From: Armatimonadota bacterium
Lineage (GTDB): Bacteria > Armatimonadota > Zipacnadia > JAUWAU01
Assembly: GCA_030601885.1 (NCBI GenBank)
Contig: JAUWAU010000003.1
Location: forward strand, 186,001 to 250,000
Direction: 5' to 3'
Length of the DNA stretch: 64,000 nucleotides
The notes under the pieces were generated by a model. That model worked only from the letters and a program-made list of their open reading frames with translations. It ran no database searches and had not been told where the DNA came from. The position numbers and the translations under genes were made by a program. This document shows, piece by piece, positions 8,109 through 16,267 of the stretch. Positions within the stretch are counted from its first letter, which is position 1. Each line of letters begins with the position of its first letter.

Positions 8109-10208
8109 TCACGCCGGATCGAGCGCCTCAAACGCCGCCCGAAGGCCCTCTGCGGCTGCTGTATCGGGCGGCGGCACCCCGACGCCGTACCTCGCCATCC
8201 TGGCCTGCTGCGCCGCCCATTTGTCGTACTTCTCGAGCAGCTCGATGCTGCGCCGCTTCAAGGCGCGGAGCTGCTCCTCGTTCCCCTCCGCCGCCGCCAA
8301 CTGCGCCAGATGCAGCCACGCATAGGCGTAATCGAGCGTAACGTATTCCTCGATGGCCTGATACTGACCCACGGGCGAGTGCCACAGCTCATCGATGCGC
8401 ACATAGAGCTCGTGCGCATCATCGAACTGCCCAGCTCCTTCCTGGAGTCTGGCCAGTTGGAGCAGCACGCGTGTGTCGCCGGGCGACCGGGAGACAGCCC
8501 GGTCGGCGGCCGCCATCGCCTGCACCGTGTCGCCCACGGCACGGTAGAGCTGTGCGAGTCGGTACTCATAGCTCGCCTCCCTCGGCTGCCGGGCAGCGGC
8601 CTCCTGCATCCAGCCGATCGCTGACCACAGCGTGTCCGGTTGCTCCCCGCGTCCGGTCGCCGCTATGACTTGCGCCATCTCATAGTGCAGAGCGGCATTG
8701 CCGGGCGTGGCGGCCAGGGCCCGGCGAAGCTCACGGTGCGCGGTGCCGAAATCGTGCTGGCCCCCTGCCGCCCTCGCCCGCTGTAGAAACGTGCCCGCAG
8801 CGAGCACACGCACCGGGAAGGAGCACAGGGCTATGCCGGCTGCGGCCGCAGCGATCCACAACGCGACGCGCCGCCAGGGAGCCTGGCCGCCCATCGCTGG
8901 CGTATCGGGATGTCGGTCGTCGGCCGGCCCTGGCTCCGCGGCCGCAGCGTCGCCTGAGCTGAGGCCCATGAGCAGCCACACGGTGAGTGCCAGGGCAGGG
9001 ATGTGCCAATCGTAGTCCACCAGACAGTGCAAGCCGAAGGCGACCACGGATGCCGCGCACCCCACAAGCAGAGCACGCTCTCCGTAGGCCGGGCTTTCGC
9101 CATCACTGCGGAGCGCCATCACCCGGCGCGTCACGGCGATGAAGTATGCCAAGAACAGAGCGGCCAGCGCAACGGCAGCCGGCACGCCGCACTCGGCCGC
9201 GACCTGGAGGTCCTTGCTGTGGGCCATGCGTGAGAAACCGACTACCGTGTAGCGGGGATATGCGGTGGCGAAGGTGCCCGGGCCGAAGCCTAGCCACGGC
9301 TTGGCCGCAATCATCCGCACCGTGCCCACCCACGTGTAATACCGGAATGCCCCCGAGTGCGATTGTGTCGTGAAGGCCGTGACAAGCCGGGCTCGCATCG
9401 GTGGCAGCACAAGCGCCAGCACTATGGGCGCTGCCGCCGCGGCAACCACGGCAGCTTTGCGCGCGCGACTTGAACCGGTGGCCGGCCACACGACGGCAGC
9501 CACAAAGACGATCAGCGCCAGAAACAGGGCCAACATGCCGCCCTTGGATCCGGTAGTGAAGAGCGTGACCAACATGACTGCTGCCGCAGTGCCGCACAGT
9601 ATGCGCGCCGGCCCCGAGCGGTAGCGCACCACAAGGCCTGCTGCCACGGGTATGGCCATTATGAGAAGGCCGGCAAACGAGTTCGGATTGCCAAACGTGC
9701 CGAACTCCCGCCAGTTCGGCGCGCGCATCAGGACGGCAGTGAGCACGTAGTGGCGCAGCCCCAACAGAGCAACCAGCGAGCAACTCGCCACCAGGGCGAC
9801 GGCGAGCCGATCGCGGTAATGCGCATCGCGGGCCATCGCACGCGCCAGAAGAAACAGCAGGAAGCACCCGAGGATGCGGTGCAGCTCGACCAGGCTGGCG
9901 TGGCGATACACCGAGGTGAGCGTGGAGAGCGCCATCAGGCCGAGCAGCGCCAGAGCGGCCACGTCGGTCGCTCGCGCCCGCAGCCGGGGGATGTCCCGCA
10001 GGCGTCCCGCGGCCAGCCAGCAGGCGGCGGCCAGGACAATGGCGGCGTGGAACATCATCACGGGCGCCTCGTACTGCGCCAGCAGGGGAAAAGCGCCGTC
10101 GAGCCAGTGGCTTCCGGCGCCCGGGAAGTAACCCAGCAGCCACGGCGCAGCCGCCACCACGAGCACCACAAGCGTCCTGGCCACCTTGTCGAGGGTCGCT
10201 ACAGCCAT
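8109..10208 (-). CDS. O-antigen ligase/polymerase-like membrane protein with C-terminal TPRs
   Basis: A 699-residue protein with about a dozen membrane helices and the Wzy_C/O-antigen-ligase region: FGNPNSFAGLLIMAIPVA (about 160), TTGSKGGMLALFLAL, GFGPGTFATAYPRYTVVG and AHSKDLQVAAECGVPAAV, the last being the conserved periplasmic loop. From about residue 480 it becomes soluble with tetratricopeptide-like helices (RELRRALAATPGNAALHYEM, EYRLAQLYRAVGDTVQAM). Such proteins join or polymerise lipid-linked glycans outside the inner membrane. Start ATG 10208 has GGAG eight bases upstream. It lies 26 bases after the GT2 gene and so belongs to the operon starting at 11467. Confidence 0.85.
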   Translation of the reverse strand: MAVATLDKVARTLVVLVVAAAPWLLGYFPGAGSHWLDGAFPLLAQYEAPVMMFHAAIVLAAACWLAAGRLRDIPRLRARATDVAALALLGLMALSTLTSVYRHASLVELHRILGCFLLFLLARAMARDAHYRDRLAVALVASCSLVALLGLRHYVLTAVLMRAPNWREFGTFGNPNSFAGLLIMAIPVAAGLVVRYRSGPARILCGTAAAVMLVTLFTTGSKGGMLALFLALIVFVAAVVWPATGSSRARKAAVVAAAAAPIVLALVLPPMRARLVTAFTTQSHSGAFRYYTWVGTVRMIAAKPWLGFGPGTFATAYPRYTVVGFSRMAHSKDLQVAAECGVPAAVALAALFLAYFIAVTRRVMALRSDGESPAYGERALLVGCAASVVAFGLHCLVDYDWHIPALALTVWLLMGLSSGDAAAAEPGPADDRHPDTPAMGGQAPWRRVALWIAAAAAGIALCSFPVRVLAAGTFLQRARAAGGQHDFGTAHRELRRALAATPGNAALHYEMAQVIAATGRGEQPDTLWSAIGWMQEAAARQPREASYEYRLAQLYRAVGDTVQAMAAADRAVSRSPGDTRVLLQLARLQEGAGQFDDAHELYVRIDELWHSPVGQYQAIEEYVTLDYAYAWLHLAQLAAAEGNEEQLRALKRRSIELLEKYDKWAAQQARMARYGVGVPPPDTAAAEGLRAAFEALDPA

Positions 10209-10234
10209 GAGCAATGCTCCGGGGCTTCCAACGG

Positions 10235-11128
10235 CTACCTGGTGCGCCGGCGGAGGGGACGCAGCGCCTTCAGAAACGCTCCCCTGAGCCAGTACTGCCC
10301 GAGGATCAGCGCAGCGCGCGCCCAGACGCCCGCCGCCACGAGCAGCCATACAAGCGGCCAGCGGCAGAAATGCTTCCGGTACAGCCGGAGCATGCTGCGG
10401 TGCGTGCGCAGCACGGTTGCCGCGACGGCCTGATCGGTGCTCGCCCCCACTGCGTGCACGACGGTGACCTCAGGGAAGTATACGACTTTCCAGCCCCTCT
10501 GGTGCATTCGGTACGCCCAGTCCACATCCTCTGAGCCCCAGAAGAACCGGTCGTCCAGCAGGCCGACGTCCTCGATGGCCTCTCGTCGCGCCAGGAGGCA
10601 CGCGCCCGAGAGCCAGTCCACTTCCCGCGCCTCCGCGTGGTCCCACGTGGCCATGAGGTAGTCCTGGGGACCGGCGGCACGGGGGAAGAGCCGCCCGAAG
10701 AGCGTATGACGAAAGATGGCCGCTTTGATGGTGGGAAAGCGACGGCAGGAATACTGCAGCCGACCATCGGGATACACGAGCTTGGGGCCAAAGAGGCCGG
10801 CGTCGCCCCGCGTATCGGCGAATTCGACCACGCGCCTGAGGGCGTGTGCGCTGAGAACGCAGTCCGGATTCAGCAGCAGGAGGTAGCGCCCCGAGGCCGC
10901 TTCCAGCGCCTGGTTGGTGGCTCTGGCGAAGCCGACGTTGGTCTCGTTCTCGATCAGCGTAACGCTGGGGGAATGCCGTCGCACGACTTGAAGGGAATCG
11001 TCGGTGGACCCGTTATCGACGACGATGACCTCGAGGGCCAGCTCATCGCTCTGGGACGCAATGGACTCCAGGCACTTGCGCAGGTCCGCCGCGACGTTCC
11101 AGCTTACAATGCAAATGGAGAGGTCCAT
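10235..11128 (-). CDS. Glycosyltransferase family 2, rhamnosyltransferase (WbbL)-like
   Basis: A 297-residue inverting GT-A enzyme. Visible are LSICIVSWNVAADLRKCLES, the nucleotide-binding VIVVDNGSTDDS, the metal motif LLLNPDCVL (an NPD version of DxD), and the acceptor/catalytic region ACLLARREAIEDVGLLDDRF followed by SEDVDWAYRMHQRGWKVVYF. The C-terminal ~60 residues carry a hydrophobic stretch (WLLVAAGVWARAALIL), so membrane association is likely. The NTP-sugar and acceptor cannot be read from sequence; the WbbL-like subgroup often uses dTDP-rhamnose. A second member, at 15038-15934, shares the same architecture. Confidence 0.88.
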   Translation of the reverse strand: MDLSICIVSWNVAADLRKCLESIASQSDELALEVIVVDNGSTDDSLQVVRRHSPSVTLIENETNVGFARATNQALEAASGRYLLLLNPDCVLSAHALRRVVEFADTRGDAGLFGPKLVYPDGRLQYSCRRFPTIKAAIFRHTLFGRLFPRAAGPQDYLMATWDHAEAREVDWLSGACLLARREAIEDVGLLDDRFFWGSEDVDWAYRMHQRGWKVVYFPEVTVVHAVGASTDQAVAATVLRTHRSMLRLYRKHFCRWPLVWLLVAAGVWARAALILGQYWLRGAFLKALRPLRRRTR

Positions 11129-11257
11129 TCAATGGCGGTGCCGCCTGCGCGCCAAGGGACTCCGCCGCAGCTACGTCCTCCGCGAAGGCGGGAGCCGCTT
11201 CGGCGAGGGCGGGAGGCCGACCGCACTACCTTCCACCTCTGCGGCTGGCGACGAGCG

Positions 11258-11467
11258 CTACGTGTCCTGTGCCGACTCCTGTTGGGGCTCCACGCACTCG
11301 TCGATGAGCATTATCGGGATATCGTCCCGAATCGGATACTTCCTGCCGCACCGGAGGCACACAATCCAGTCGCCCTCTTTCTCGATTGGCGACACGTCCA
11401 GCTTGTGGTCCTCGTGGCACTTCGGGTGGGGGCAGGCAAGGATCTTCAGCAGCTCTTCGCTTACCAC
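11258..11467 (-). CDS. Trm112-like small zinc protein
   Basis: A 69-residue protein of the Trm112/YcaR family: SEELLKILACP at the start, four metal-ligand cysteines in CPHPKC and CLRCGRKYP, then IRDDIPIMLIDE. In bacteria these small proteins are often encoded with LpxK or glycosyltransferases; in eukaryotes and archaea Trm112 activates methyltransferases. The start is GTG 11467 with GGGAG nine bases upstream; a longer reading frame that continues through the repeat at 11494-11611 is rejected as chance. First gene of the operon with the GT2 and ligase genes. Confidence 0.85.
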   Translation of the reverse strand: MVSEELLKILACPHPKCHEDHKLDVSPIEKEGDWIVCLRCGRKYPIRDDIPIMLIDECVEPQQESAQDT

Positions 11468-11493
11468 TTGGCGCGACTCCCAAACGTGGGTAT

Positions 11494-11611
11494 GTGGCAC
11501 GGGTTGCTTGCCAACCCGTGCGTCCACTCGGCAAGGCCAGCACGGGTAGCCCCTGACCCTTCGGCCCCGTGCGGGGTCCCGCTTTAGACAGGGACGAGCT
11601 ACCCGTGCCAC
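11494..11611. repeat. 118-bp ACCCGTGCCAC-family element in a gene leader
   Basis: Bounded by perfect 11-bp inverted ends GTGGCACGGGT (11494-11504) and ACCCGTGCCAC (11601-11611). Inside are a hairpin with GGGTTG and CAACCC arms and the module CTGACCCTTCGGCCCCGT, found again in the opposite orientation around 50268-50292. It lies between the promoter at 11629-11658 and the Trm112-like start, so it should be transcribed as part of the 5' leader. Confidence 0.75.
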
Positions 11612-11628
11612 CCGACGGTGGTCGCGCG

Positions 11629-11658
11629 ACTATACCTCCGCCCCCTCTGGCTTGTCAA
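11629..11658 (-). promoter_or_regulatory. Sigma70-type promoter for the Trm112-like/GT2/ligase operon
   Basis: On the minus strand TTGACA (11658-11653), an 18-base spacer and TATAGT (11634-11629). Transcription would start near 11622, giving a leader of about 155 bases that contains the 118-bp repeat. No other minus-strand promoter of this quality was seen between it and the ligase gene. Confidence 0.7.
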
Positions 11659-11883
11659 GGCTGCCGCATCGCCGGAATCGCAGGGCACCGCACCCCGCAT
11701 CGCACTGAAAAGACATCGCCCGCCGGTAGGAACACAACCTGCCTGTGACGAAAGGCCGATCGATCCGAGAGGATAGCATTGAGACTGAACAGACCGTAGG
11801 GGTGACGGGTCTAAGAACTGGCGAGCTCCGCCTGGAGCCATTGCCGGGGCTTGTGCCCGCCAAGACACCAGGAGGCGAGGATG

Positions 11884-14800
11884 ATGCGGTGTTTGTGTGG
11901 GTTGCTTCTCCTCATGCTGTGTTCCCCCGCTGCGTTCTGTGCCGACGTGCCTGAGGTATTCGCCGGCAAGCTGCTCGACGCCACCGGGGCGTCTGTGGGC
12001 GGCGCGACGGTGTGGCTGACCGCTGAGAGCGGGAAGCCAACGGAGGGTCCGGAAATCCTGGCTCGGGCCGAGACTGCCGAGGATGGGAGCTTCCGCTTCG
12101 TTGATTTCGCTGCGGCGCCTGAAGAACCTGGATGGTATAACGTGGCGGCGCACAAGGAAGGCTGGGCGTTTGCCTGGACTGACCGTATGCGGCATACTCG
12201 TCGGAGCATAGGCCTGACGCTCCAGAAGGAATTCCCTCTCCACGGGCGCGTCGTCGGGCCGGACGGGCAGCCCGTGGCGGGCGTGGAGCCGAGGGTGAGC
12301 TTCCTTGTGCACCAGCCAGGCTTTGATCCGCTGGCCATTGGCACCTTCAGCTCCGCGTTCGCGCCGCCCGTGGCTCTCTCCAAGATGATAGTCGAGGCGA
12401 CGGACCAGAGGGGGCGATTCGTGATTCGCAACGTCCCGCCGGGAGCGGATGTCACCCTGAAGATCCACGATGGTCGGTTTGCCCGTGCCCGAGTTAGCCG
12501 ACCATGGCGGGAGCTGCGCGAAGGGGGGCCCATTGAGATAGCGCTGGAGCCTCCGGCGACCATCCGCGGACGAGTCCTCAGCGCCGAGGACGGCACGCCG
12601 CGGCCCGGCGTGAGTGTGAGCCTATACGCTGGTGGTGTCACTACGGCTGATGCAGAGGGTCGGTACGAATTCAGGAACGTTCGCTCGGGCGTCCATCAAC
12701 TGTATCTGCACGAACTGCCCACGGAATTCACCGCCAAGGCAGTAACTGATGTCAAAGCGGAGCCGGGGGCAACCGTGGAGAACGTGAAGCTGCTGGTTGA
12801 GCGAGGTGTGACGATTGCGGGCCGGGTGACGGCTCAGCACACGGGCGAGCCCATCGCCGGCGCGGGGATATGCTGCAATACCCAGCAGCAGCCGCGCGTG
12901 GGATCGGCCTGGCCCATCGTCAAGACCGGTCCCGACGGCCACTATTCGCTGCAGGCGCCCGAGGGTGAGGCCAAGCTTCGCCCCTTTGGCATGCCCGACG
13001 GTTGGCTCTCAGCCGTTCCGTTCCTCCGTGTCGGTCACGACAGAAGGCTTGACGTGTCCGCGAAGCAGGGGCCAATAGAGATCAACTTCGAGGCAATGCC
13101 GGCCTGCTCGCTTTCCGGGGTGGTGCTGGACCCGCGGGGGCAGCCAGCCGATGGCGCCACTGTGCTGCTGCGCAGTCAGGACTTCTTTGTAGACTATGAC
13201 AGGGAAACCGACGAGCAGGGCCGGTTCGCCTTCAATGGCCTCCGGCCAGAGGGAGAGTACTTGCTACGGGCATATCGGAGCGATGACATGGCTCTTGATG
13301 AACACAAAGTCACCGCCGGTGAGGATGCGCCAGTCACTGTGCGACTTGAAGCCGCAGCCCGGCCGGCCGTGACGGGACGAGCGATCGGTGAGGATGGCCG
13401 CCCGGCATCTCATGCTCTGGTGATCGTGTGGATGCAGCATAGGCGGCTTTCCCATGCGCTGGCCGACGAGCGGGGAGGCTTCGTCGTTCGAAGCGTGTGG
13501 CCAGGTGTGGACTGCGAATTGCGAATACAGGCCGGTGGATATGCCGAGCAGGAAGTGCAGCTCGCCGCTCTGGCGCCCGGGGAGAGGCGAGACGTTGGGC
13601 AGATCAGGCTGGCAACAGCTAACATGGTCATCACGGGGCGAGTGGTAAAGCCCGACGGCTCCCCCGTCGCTGGAGTCACGGTGGACGCTCAGCGGGTCAG
13701 AGGCCACGTCTCCCGTCGTTTCATGGCCACGACCGATCTGGCGGGCCGGTTCCGCATCGAGGGCCTCCCGCAGGAAGAGCTCTATGTGGTCGCCGACCAG
13801 TTCAAGTGCCACTCCTCACGCGAGCTGGTCGCACCAGGCAAGACCGACGTGGTCATAACGGCCACTCCGTGGGAAGAGCTGATACTTTTCCGCCATCCGC
13901 TACAGCCGCCGCTGAAGCGAGAGGTTGGAGAGCTGACGGCCACGCTTCATGGGCTCTACCGGGTCAAAGCTATCGCCCAAGATGGAACGGCAGAGCAGTG
14001 TCTGGGGCTGGACTTGCAAGCGATGGTTGCACGGCGAGCGGGGGAGAGGGGTGTGGTCCCAACTGTCCAGGTGACTGACGATCGGGGGAGGAGGCTGGCG
14101 GGAGTCGAAGGTCGTGCAGAAGTCGGTCTGCGTTCGCTCGAGCTCTTTCGACTCCCCGAGGCGGATGCCACCTCGCTGACCATAGAGGTCGAACGGGAGT
14201 CCGAAGGGCATGGCGATCCCATTGTCTTTGAGCCGCTGGAGCCTATGGCTCCGATCCCCAACAATGGCCTGGTGGTGATGCTCGGCAAGCTCGAGTTGAC
14301 CGATGAGTGGATACCACCGGGTGGGGGATCGAGAGACGCGGCGCAGCTGCTCCCTCCCTACCTGCTGGCGCGGGTATACGTGCTGGCGTCGCGTTCGACA
14401 AGTTGTAGGCTTGCAGCCCGAGTTATAGACGGCGGTCCCGAACTGATTGCGAAGGAGGAGATATTCTACAGCCCCGGCTCCTCAGCCTTGGGTTGCGTGT
14501 TCAGGGTGTCATTCGACCAAGGCCGCAACAAGATTTACAAGCTGATGCCGATGCGCTACGGCCCCGCCTGGGTGGCGGGCATCAAACCGGGCGACCGGCT
14601 GCTGGACTGTGACGGTATTGAGGCCAAGAACGAGCGCGAGATGCTGCGCTACATCCGAGAGCAGCCGGCGGGTACTGAAGTGACGCTGCGCGTACGCCGA
14701 GGTGAGCAGGAGATGGAAATCCCCGTCGTCTTGGGCAAATGGCAAGATGACTTCGAGGCTGAGGCGCAACAGGCGCTGCTGATGCTCCGACAGTGGGCGC

Positions 14801-14976
14801 AGGAGGGGGCCGAAGAATCGACGTTGATGTGCTATGAGCTACAGTCCACCGGCGGCCACGGCCCAATGCCGCTGCCGCAGGCCCTCTCCGTCAGCGTCAG
14901 GCCGTATGTGCGAGAAACAGTGGCCGAGGTCACCTTTGACCGGGTGCCGTTACCCGAGGAGCTGCGTCGCAGATGA
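11884..14976 (+). CDS. Secreted multi-repeat protein: seven carboxypeptidase-regulatory-like domains plus PDZ
   Basis: A ~1030-residue exported protein. The signal peptide is MRCLCGLLLLMLCSPAAFCA. Seven beta-sandwich repeats of the carboxypeptidase regulatory-like type follow, each with a G-x-V-x-D/P-G-x-P-x-x-G-A core, for example FAGKLLDATGASVGGATVWL, LHGRVVGPDGQPVAGVE, IRGRVLSAEDGTPRPGV, LSGVVLDPRGQPADGATVLL and ITGRVVKPDGSPVAGVTV. Near the C-terminus a PDZ domain is clear (PAWVAGIKPGDRLLDCDGIE, then GTEVTLRVRRGEQEMEIPVV). No protease triad is seen. GGAGG precedes two consecutive ATGs (11881, 11884). The preceding 270 bases contain no gene. Role unknown; a cell-surface or periplasmic scaffold is plausible. 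Confidence 0.8.
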   Translation: MRCLCGLLLLMLCSPAAFCADVPEVFAGKLLDATGASVGGATVWLTAESGKPTEGPEILARAETAEDGSFRFVDFAAAPEEPGWYNVAAHKEGWAFAWTDRMRHTRRSIGLTLQKEFPLHGRVVGPDGQPVAGVEPRVSFLVHQPGFDPLAIGTFSSAFAPPVALSKMIVEATDQRGRFVIRNVPPGADVTLKIHDGRFARARVSRPWRELREGGPIEIALEPPATIRGRVLSAEDGTPRPGVSVSLYAGGVTTADAEGRYEFRNVRSGVHQLYLHELPTEFTAKAVTDVKAEPGATVENVKLLVERGVTIAGRVTAQHTGEPIAGAGICCNTQQQPRVGSAWPIVKTGPDGHYSLQAPEGEAKLRPFGMPDGWLSAVPFLRVGHDRRLDVSAKQGPIEINFEAMPACSLSGVVLDPRGQPADGATVLLRSQDFFVDYDRETDEQGRFAFNGLRPEGEYLLRAYRSDDMALDEHKVTAGEDAPVTVRLEAAARPAVTGRAIGEDGRPASHALVIVWMQHRRLSHALADERGGFVVRSVWPGVDCELRIQAGGYAEQEVQLAALAPGERRDVGQIRLATANMVITGRVVKPDGSPVAGVTVDAQRVRGHVSRRFMATTDLAGRFRIEGLPQEELYVVADQFKCHSSRELVAPGKTDVVITATPWEELILFRHPLQPPLKREVGELTATLHGLYRVKAIAQDGTAEQCLGLDLQAMVARRAGERGVVPTVQVTDDRGRRLAGVEGRAEVGLRSLELFRLPEADATSLTIEVERESEGHGDPIVFEPLEPMAPIPNNGLVVMLGKLELTDEWIPPGGGSRDAAQLLPPYLLARVYVLASRSTSCRLAARVIDGGPELIAKEEIFYSPGSSALGCVFRVSFDQGRNKIYKLMPMRYGPAWVAGIKPGDRLLDCDGIEAKNEREMLRYIREQPAGTEVTLRVRRGEQEMEIPVVLGKWQDDFEAEAQQALLMLRQWAQEGAEESTLMCYELQSTGGHGPMPLPQALSVSVRPYVRETVAEVTFDRVPLPEELRRR

Positions 14977-15037
14977 GGTAGCCTGGGTTGCGCCGTGGGC
15001 AGTACCGTCTCGACGGACGCAGGAGACACACTTTCGC

Positions 15038-15934
15038 TCACTGGTGCACATCGCGCGTACGTCGAAGTGCTGCGGTCATTAGCCGCCACAAACGCCCGAT
15101 CTGGATAAGAGCCAAGCTGCCCCAATAGACCGGCGCCGGGATCTCGCCCCGGTAGTGCTTTCGGTAGAAGGCCGCCAGGCTCCGGTGCGACTCGGCGATC
15201 ATGCGCCCTCGGACCTGTTTGGTGGATTGACCGTGGTGGTGCAGTGCGGTGGCGTGGGGCGTGAAGAATATCCGCCAGCCCGCTTGCTTCAGCCGCAGGC
15301 AGAGGTCAACGTCGTTGAAATAGATGGGGAACTGCTCGTCGAGGGTGCCCACATCGTCCAGGGCCTTGCGGCGCAGCATCAGGCACGAGGCCATCGGCTG
15401 ATCCACCTCTCGCACGTCGTCGTACCCCCAATAGCCCATGCGGTAGCGCCCGAAGACGCGGCTGCGCGGGAATAGTCTGCTCAGCCCGGTGGCCTCCCAC
15501 AGCAGCACGTCCGGTGTCGGGAACGTGCGGCACGATTGCTGCACCGAGCCGTCCGGCAATAGCAGCTTACAGCCGAGCGCTCCGGCTCCGTCGTTGTCCC
15601 GCATGAACTCGAGCATCGTCGCCAATGCGCCCTCGTGCAACTCGACGTCGGGGTTCAGCAGCAGGACGAACTCCCCCGATGAGGCAGCGATGGCCTGGTT
15701 GTTGCCGGCAGCATAGCCTCGGTTCTCGTCATTTGCGATGAGCGTGACGGACGGGAAACGCTCCGCCACCGTCTCCGCGCTGCCGTCCTCTGAGGCGTTG
15801 TCAACGACGATGACCTCGCTTCCTCCCGTGCGTGCGAGGGCATCGGCCTCGCGCAGCACGCCTTCCAGGCAGCGCGCGAGGTATTCGCGAGTGTTCCAAT
15901 TGACGATGCAGACCGACAGGTTCACTGACCTCAC
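15038..15934 (-). CDS. Glycosyltransferase family 2, rhamnosyltransferase-like
   Basis: A 298-residue GT-A enzyme with LSVCIVNWNTREYLARCLEG, VIVVDNASEDGS, the NPD metal motif LLLNPDVEL, MASCLMLRRKALDDVGTLDE and FNDVDLCLRLKQAGWRIFF. It is a paralogue of the protein at 10235-11128 and probably adds another sugar to the same glycan. The start is uncertain: GTG 15934 and GTG 15925 are both in frame and neither has a convincing ribosome site. It faces the end of the large surface-protein gene, with only 61 bases between the two stops. Confidence 0.86.
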   Translation of the reverse strand: MRSVNLSVCIVNWNTREYLARCLEGVLREADALARTGGSEVIVVDNASEDGSAETVAERFPSVTLIANDENRGYAAGNNQAIAASSGEFVLLLNPDVELHEGALATMLEFMRDNDGAGALGCKLLLPDGSVQQSCRTFPTPDVLLWEATGLSRLFPRSRVFGRYRMGYWGYDDVREVDQPMASCLMLRRKALDDVGTLDEQFPIYFNDVDLCLRLKQAGWRIFFTPHATALHHHGQSTKQVRGRMIAESHRSLAAFYRKHYRGEIPAPVYWGSLALIQIGRLWRLMTAALRRTRDVHQ

Positions 15935-15972
15935 CGCGCAGCACTAAGCGCCCCTTCGGGGCGACAAGGCAT

Positions 15973-16042
15973 GCAGGCAGGGATGCCTGCGCTCCCGGCC
16001 AGCGACGATGTGCCCGATGCCGGGAGCGCAGGCTTCCAGCCT
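15973..16042. repeat. Compound GCAGGC/GCCGGGAGCG palindrome
   Basis: GCCTGCGCTCCCGGC (15985-15999) is the inverted complement of GCCGGGAGCGCAGGC (16019-16033), forming a 15-bp stem. Two smaller hairpins lie on its shoulders (GCAGGC..GCCTGC at 15973-15990 and GCAGGC TTCCA GCCTGC). It lies in the 333-base gap between the divergent GT2 and GT4 genes. No gene was seen in that gap. Confidence 0.65.
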
Positions 16043-16150
16043 GCAGTGATATGTTTTCCTATAGATGAACTAATGGCTGGCTATCTATGCTTCTCCCACC
16101 CAAGGCGAAGACGCTCCCGAGCGCCCCATGTCCCGGCCCGACCGAATCGG

Positions 16151-16186
16151 TCGCGAGCTAGAAAGCCCGCGCTACGCGGCGGGGCG
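16151..16186. repeat. GCGAGCTAGAAAGCCCGCG-type hairpin remnant
   Basis: The sequence TCGCGAGCTAGAAAGCCCGCG followed by CTACGCGGC is a diverged member of the same family as the perfect hairpins at 46697-46718 and 61172-61191. All three carry an adjacent CTACGCG or its complement CGCGTAG. It lies 20 bases upstream of the GT4 promoter. Confidence 0.5.
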
Positions 16187-16206
16187 TGCACCGTGTTAGC
16201 GCCAAA

Positions 16207-16236
16207 TTGACACCGCGGGAGCACCCCTACTATACT
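16207..16236 (+). promoter_or_regulatory. Sigma70-type promoter of the GT4 gene
   Basis: TTGACA at 16207-16212, an 18-base spacer, TATACT at 16231-16236. The start would be near 16243, giving a leader of about 25 bases with AGAGGA ahead of the ATG at 16268. Confidence 0.75.
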
Positions 16237-16267
16237 GCGAAAGCCGGCGAAGAGGAACATCAGAGCA

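Noticed and set aside
11468..11611. N-terminal extension of the Trm112-like gene to 117 residues
   Set aside because: The extension is a translation of the palindromic repeat; GTG 11467 has a proper ribosome site and matches the family start.
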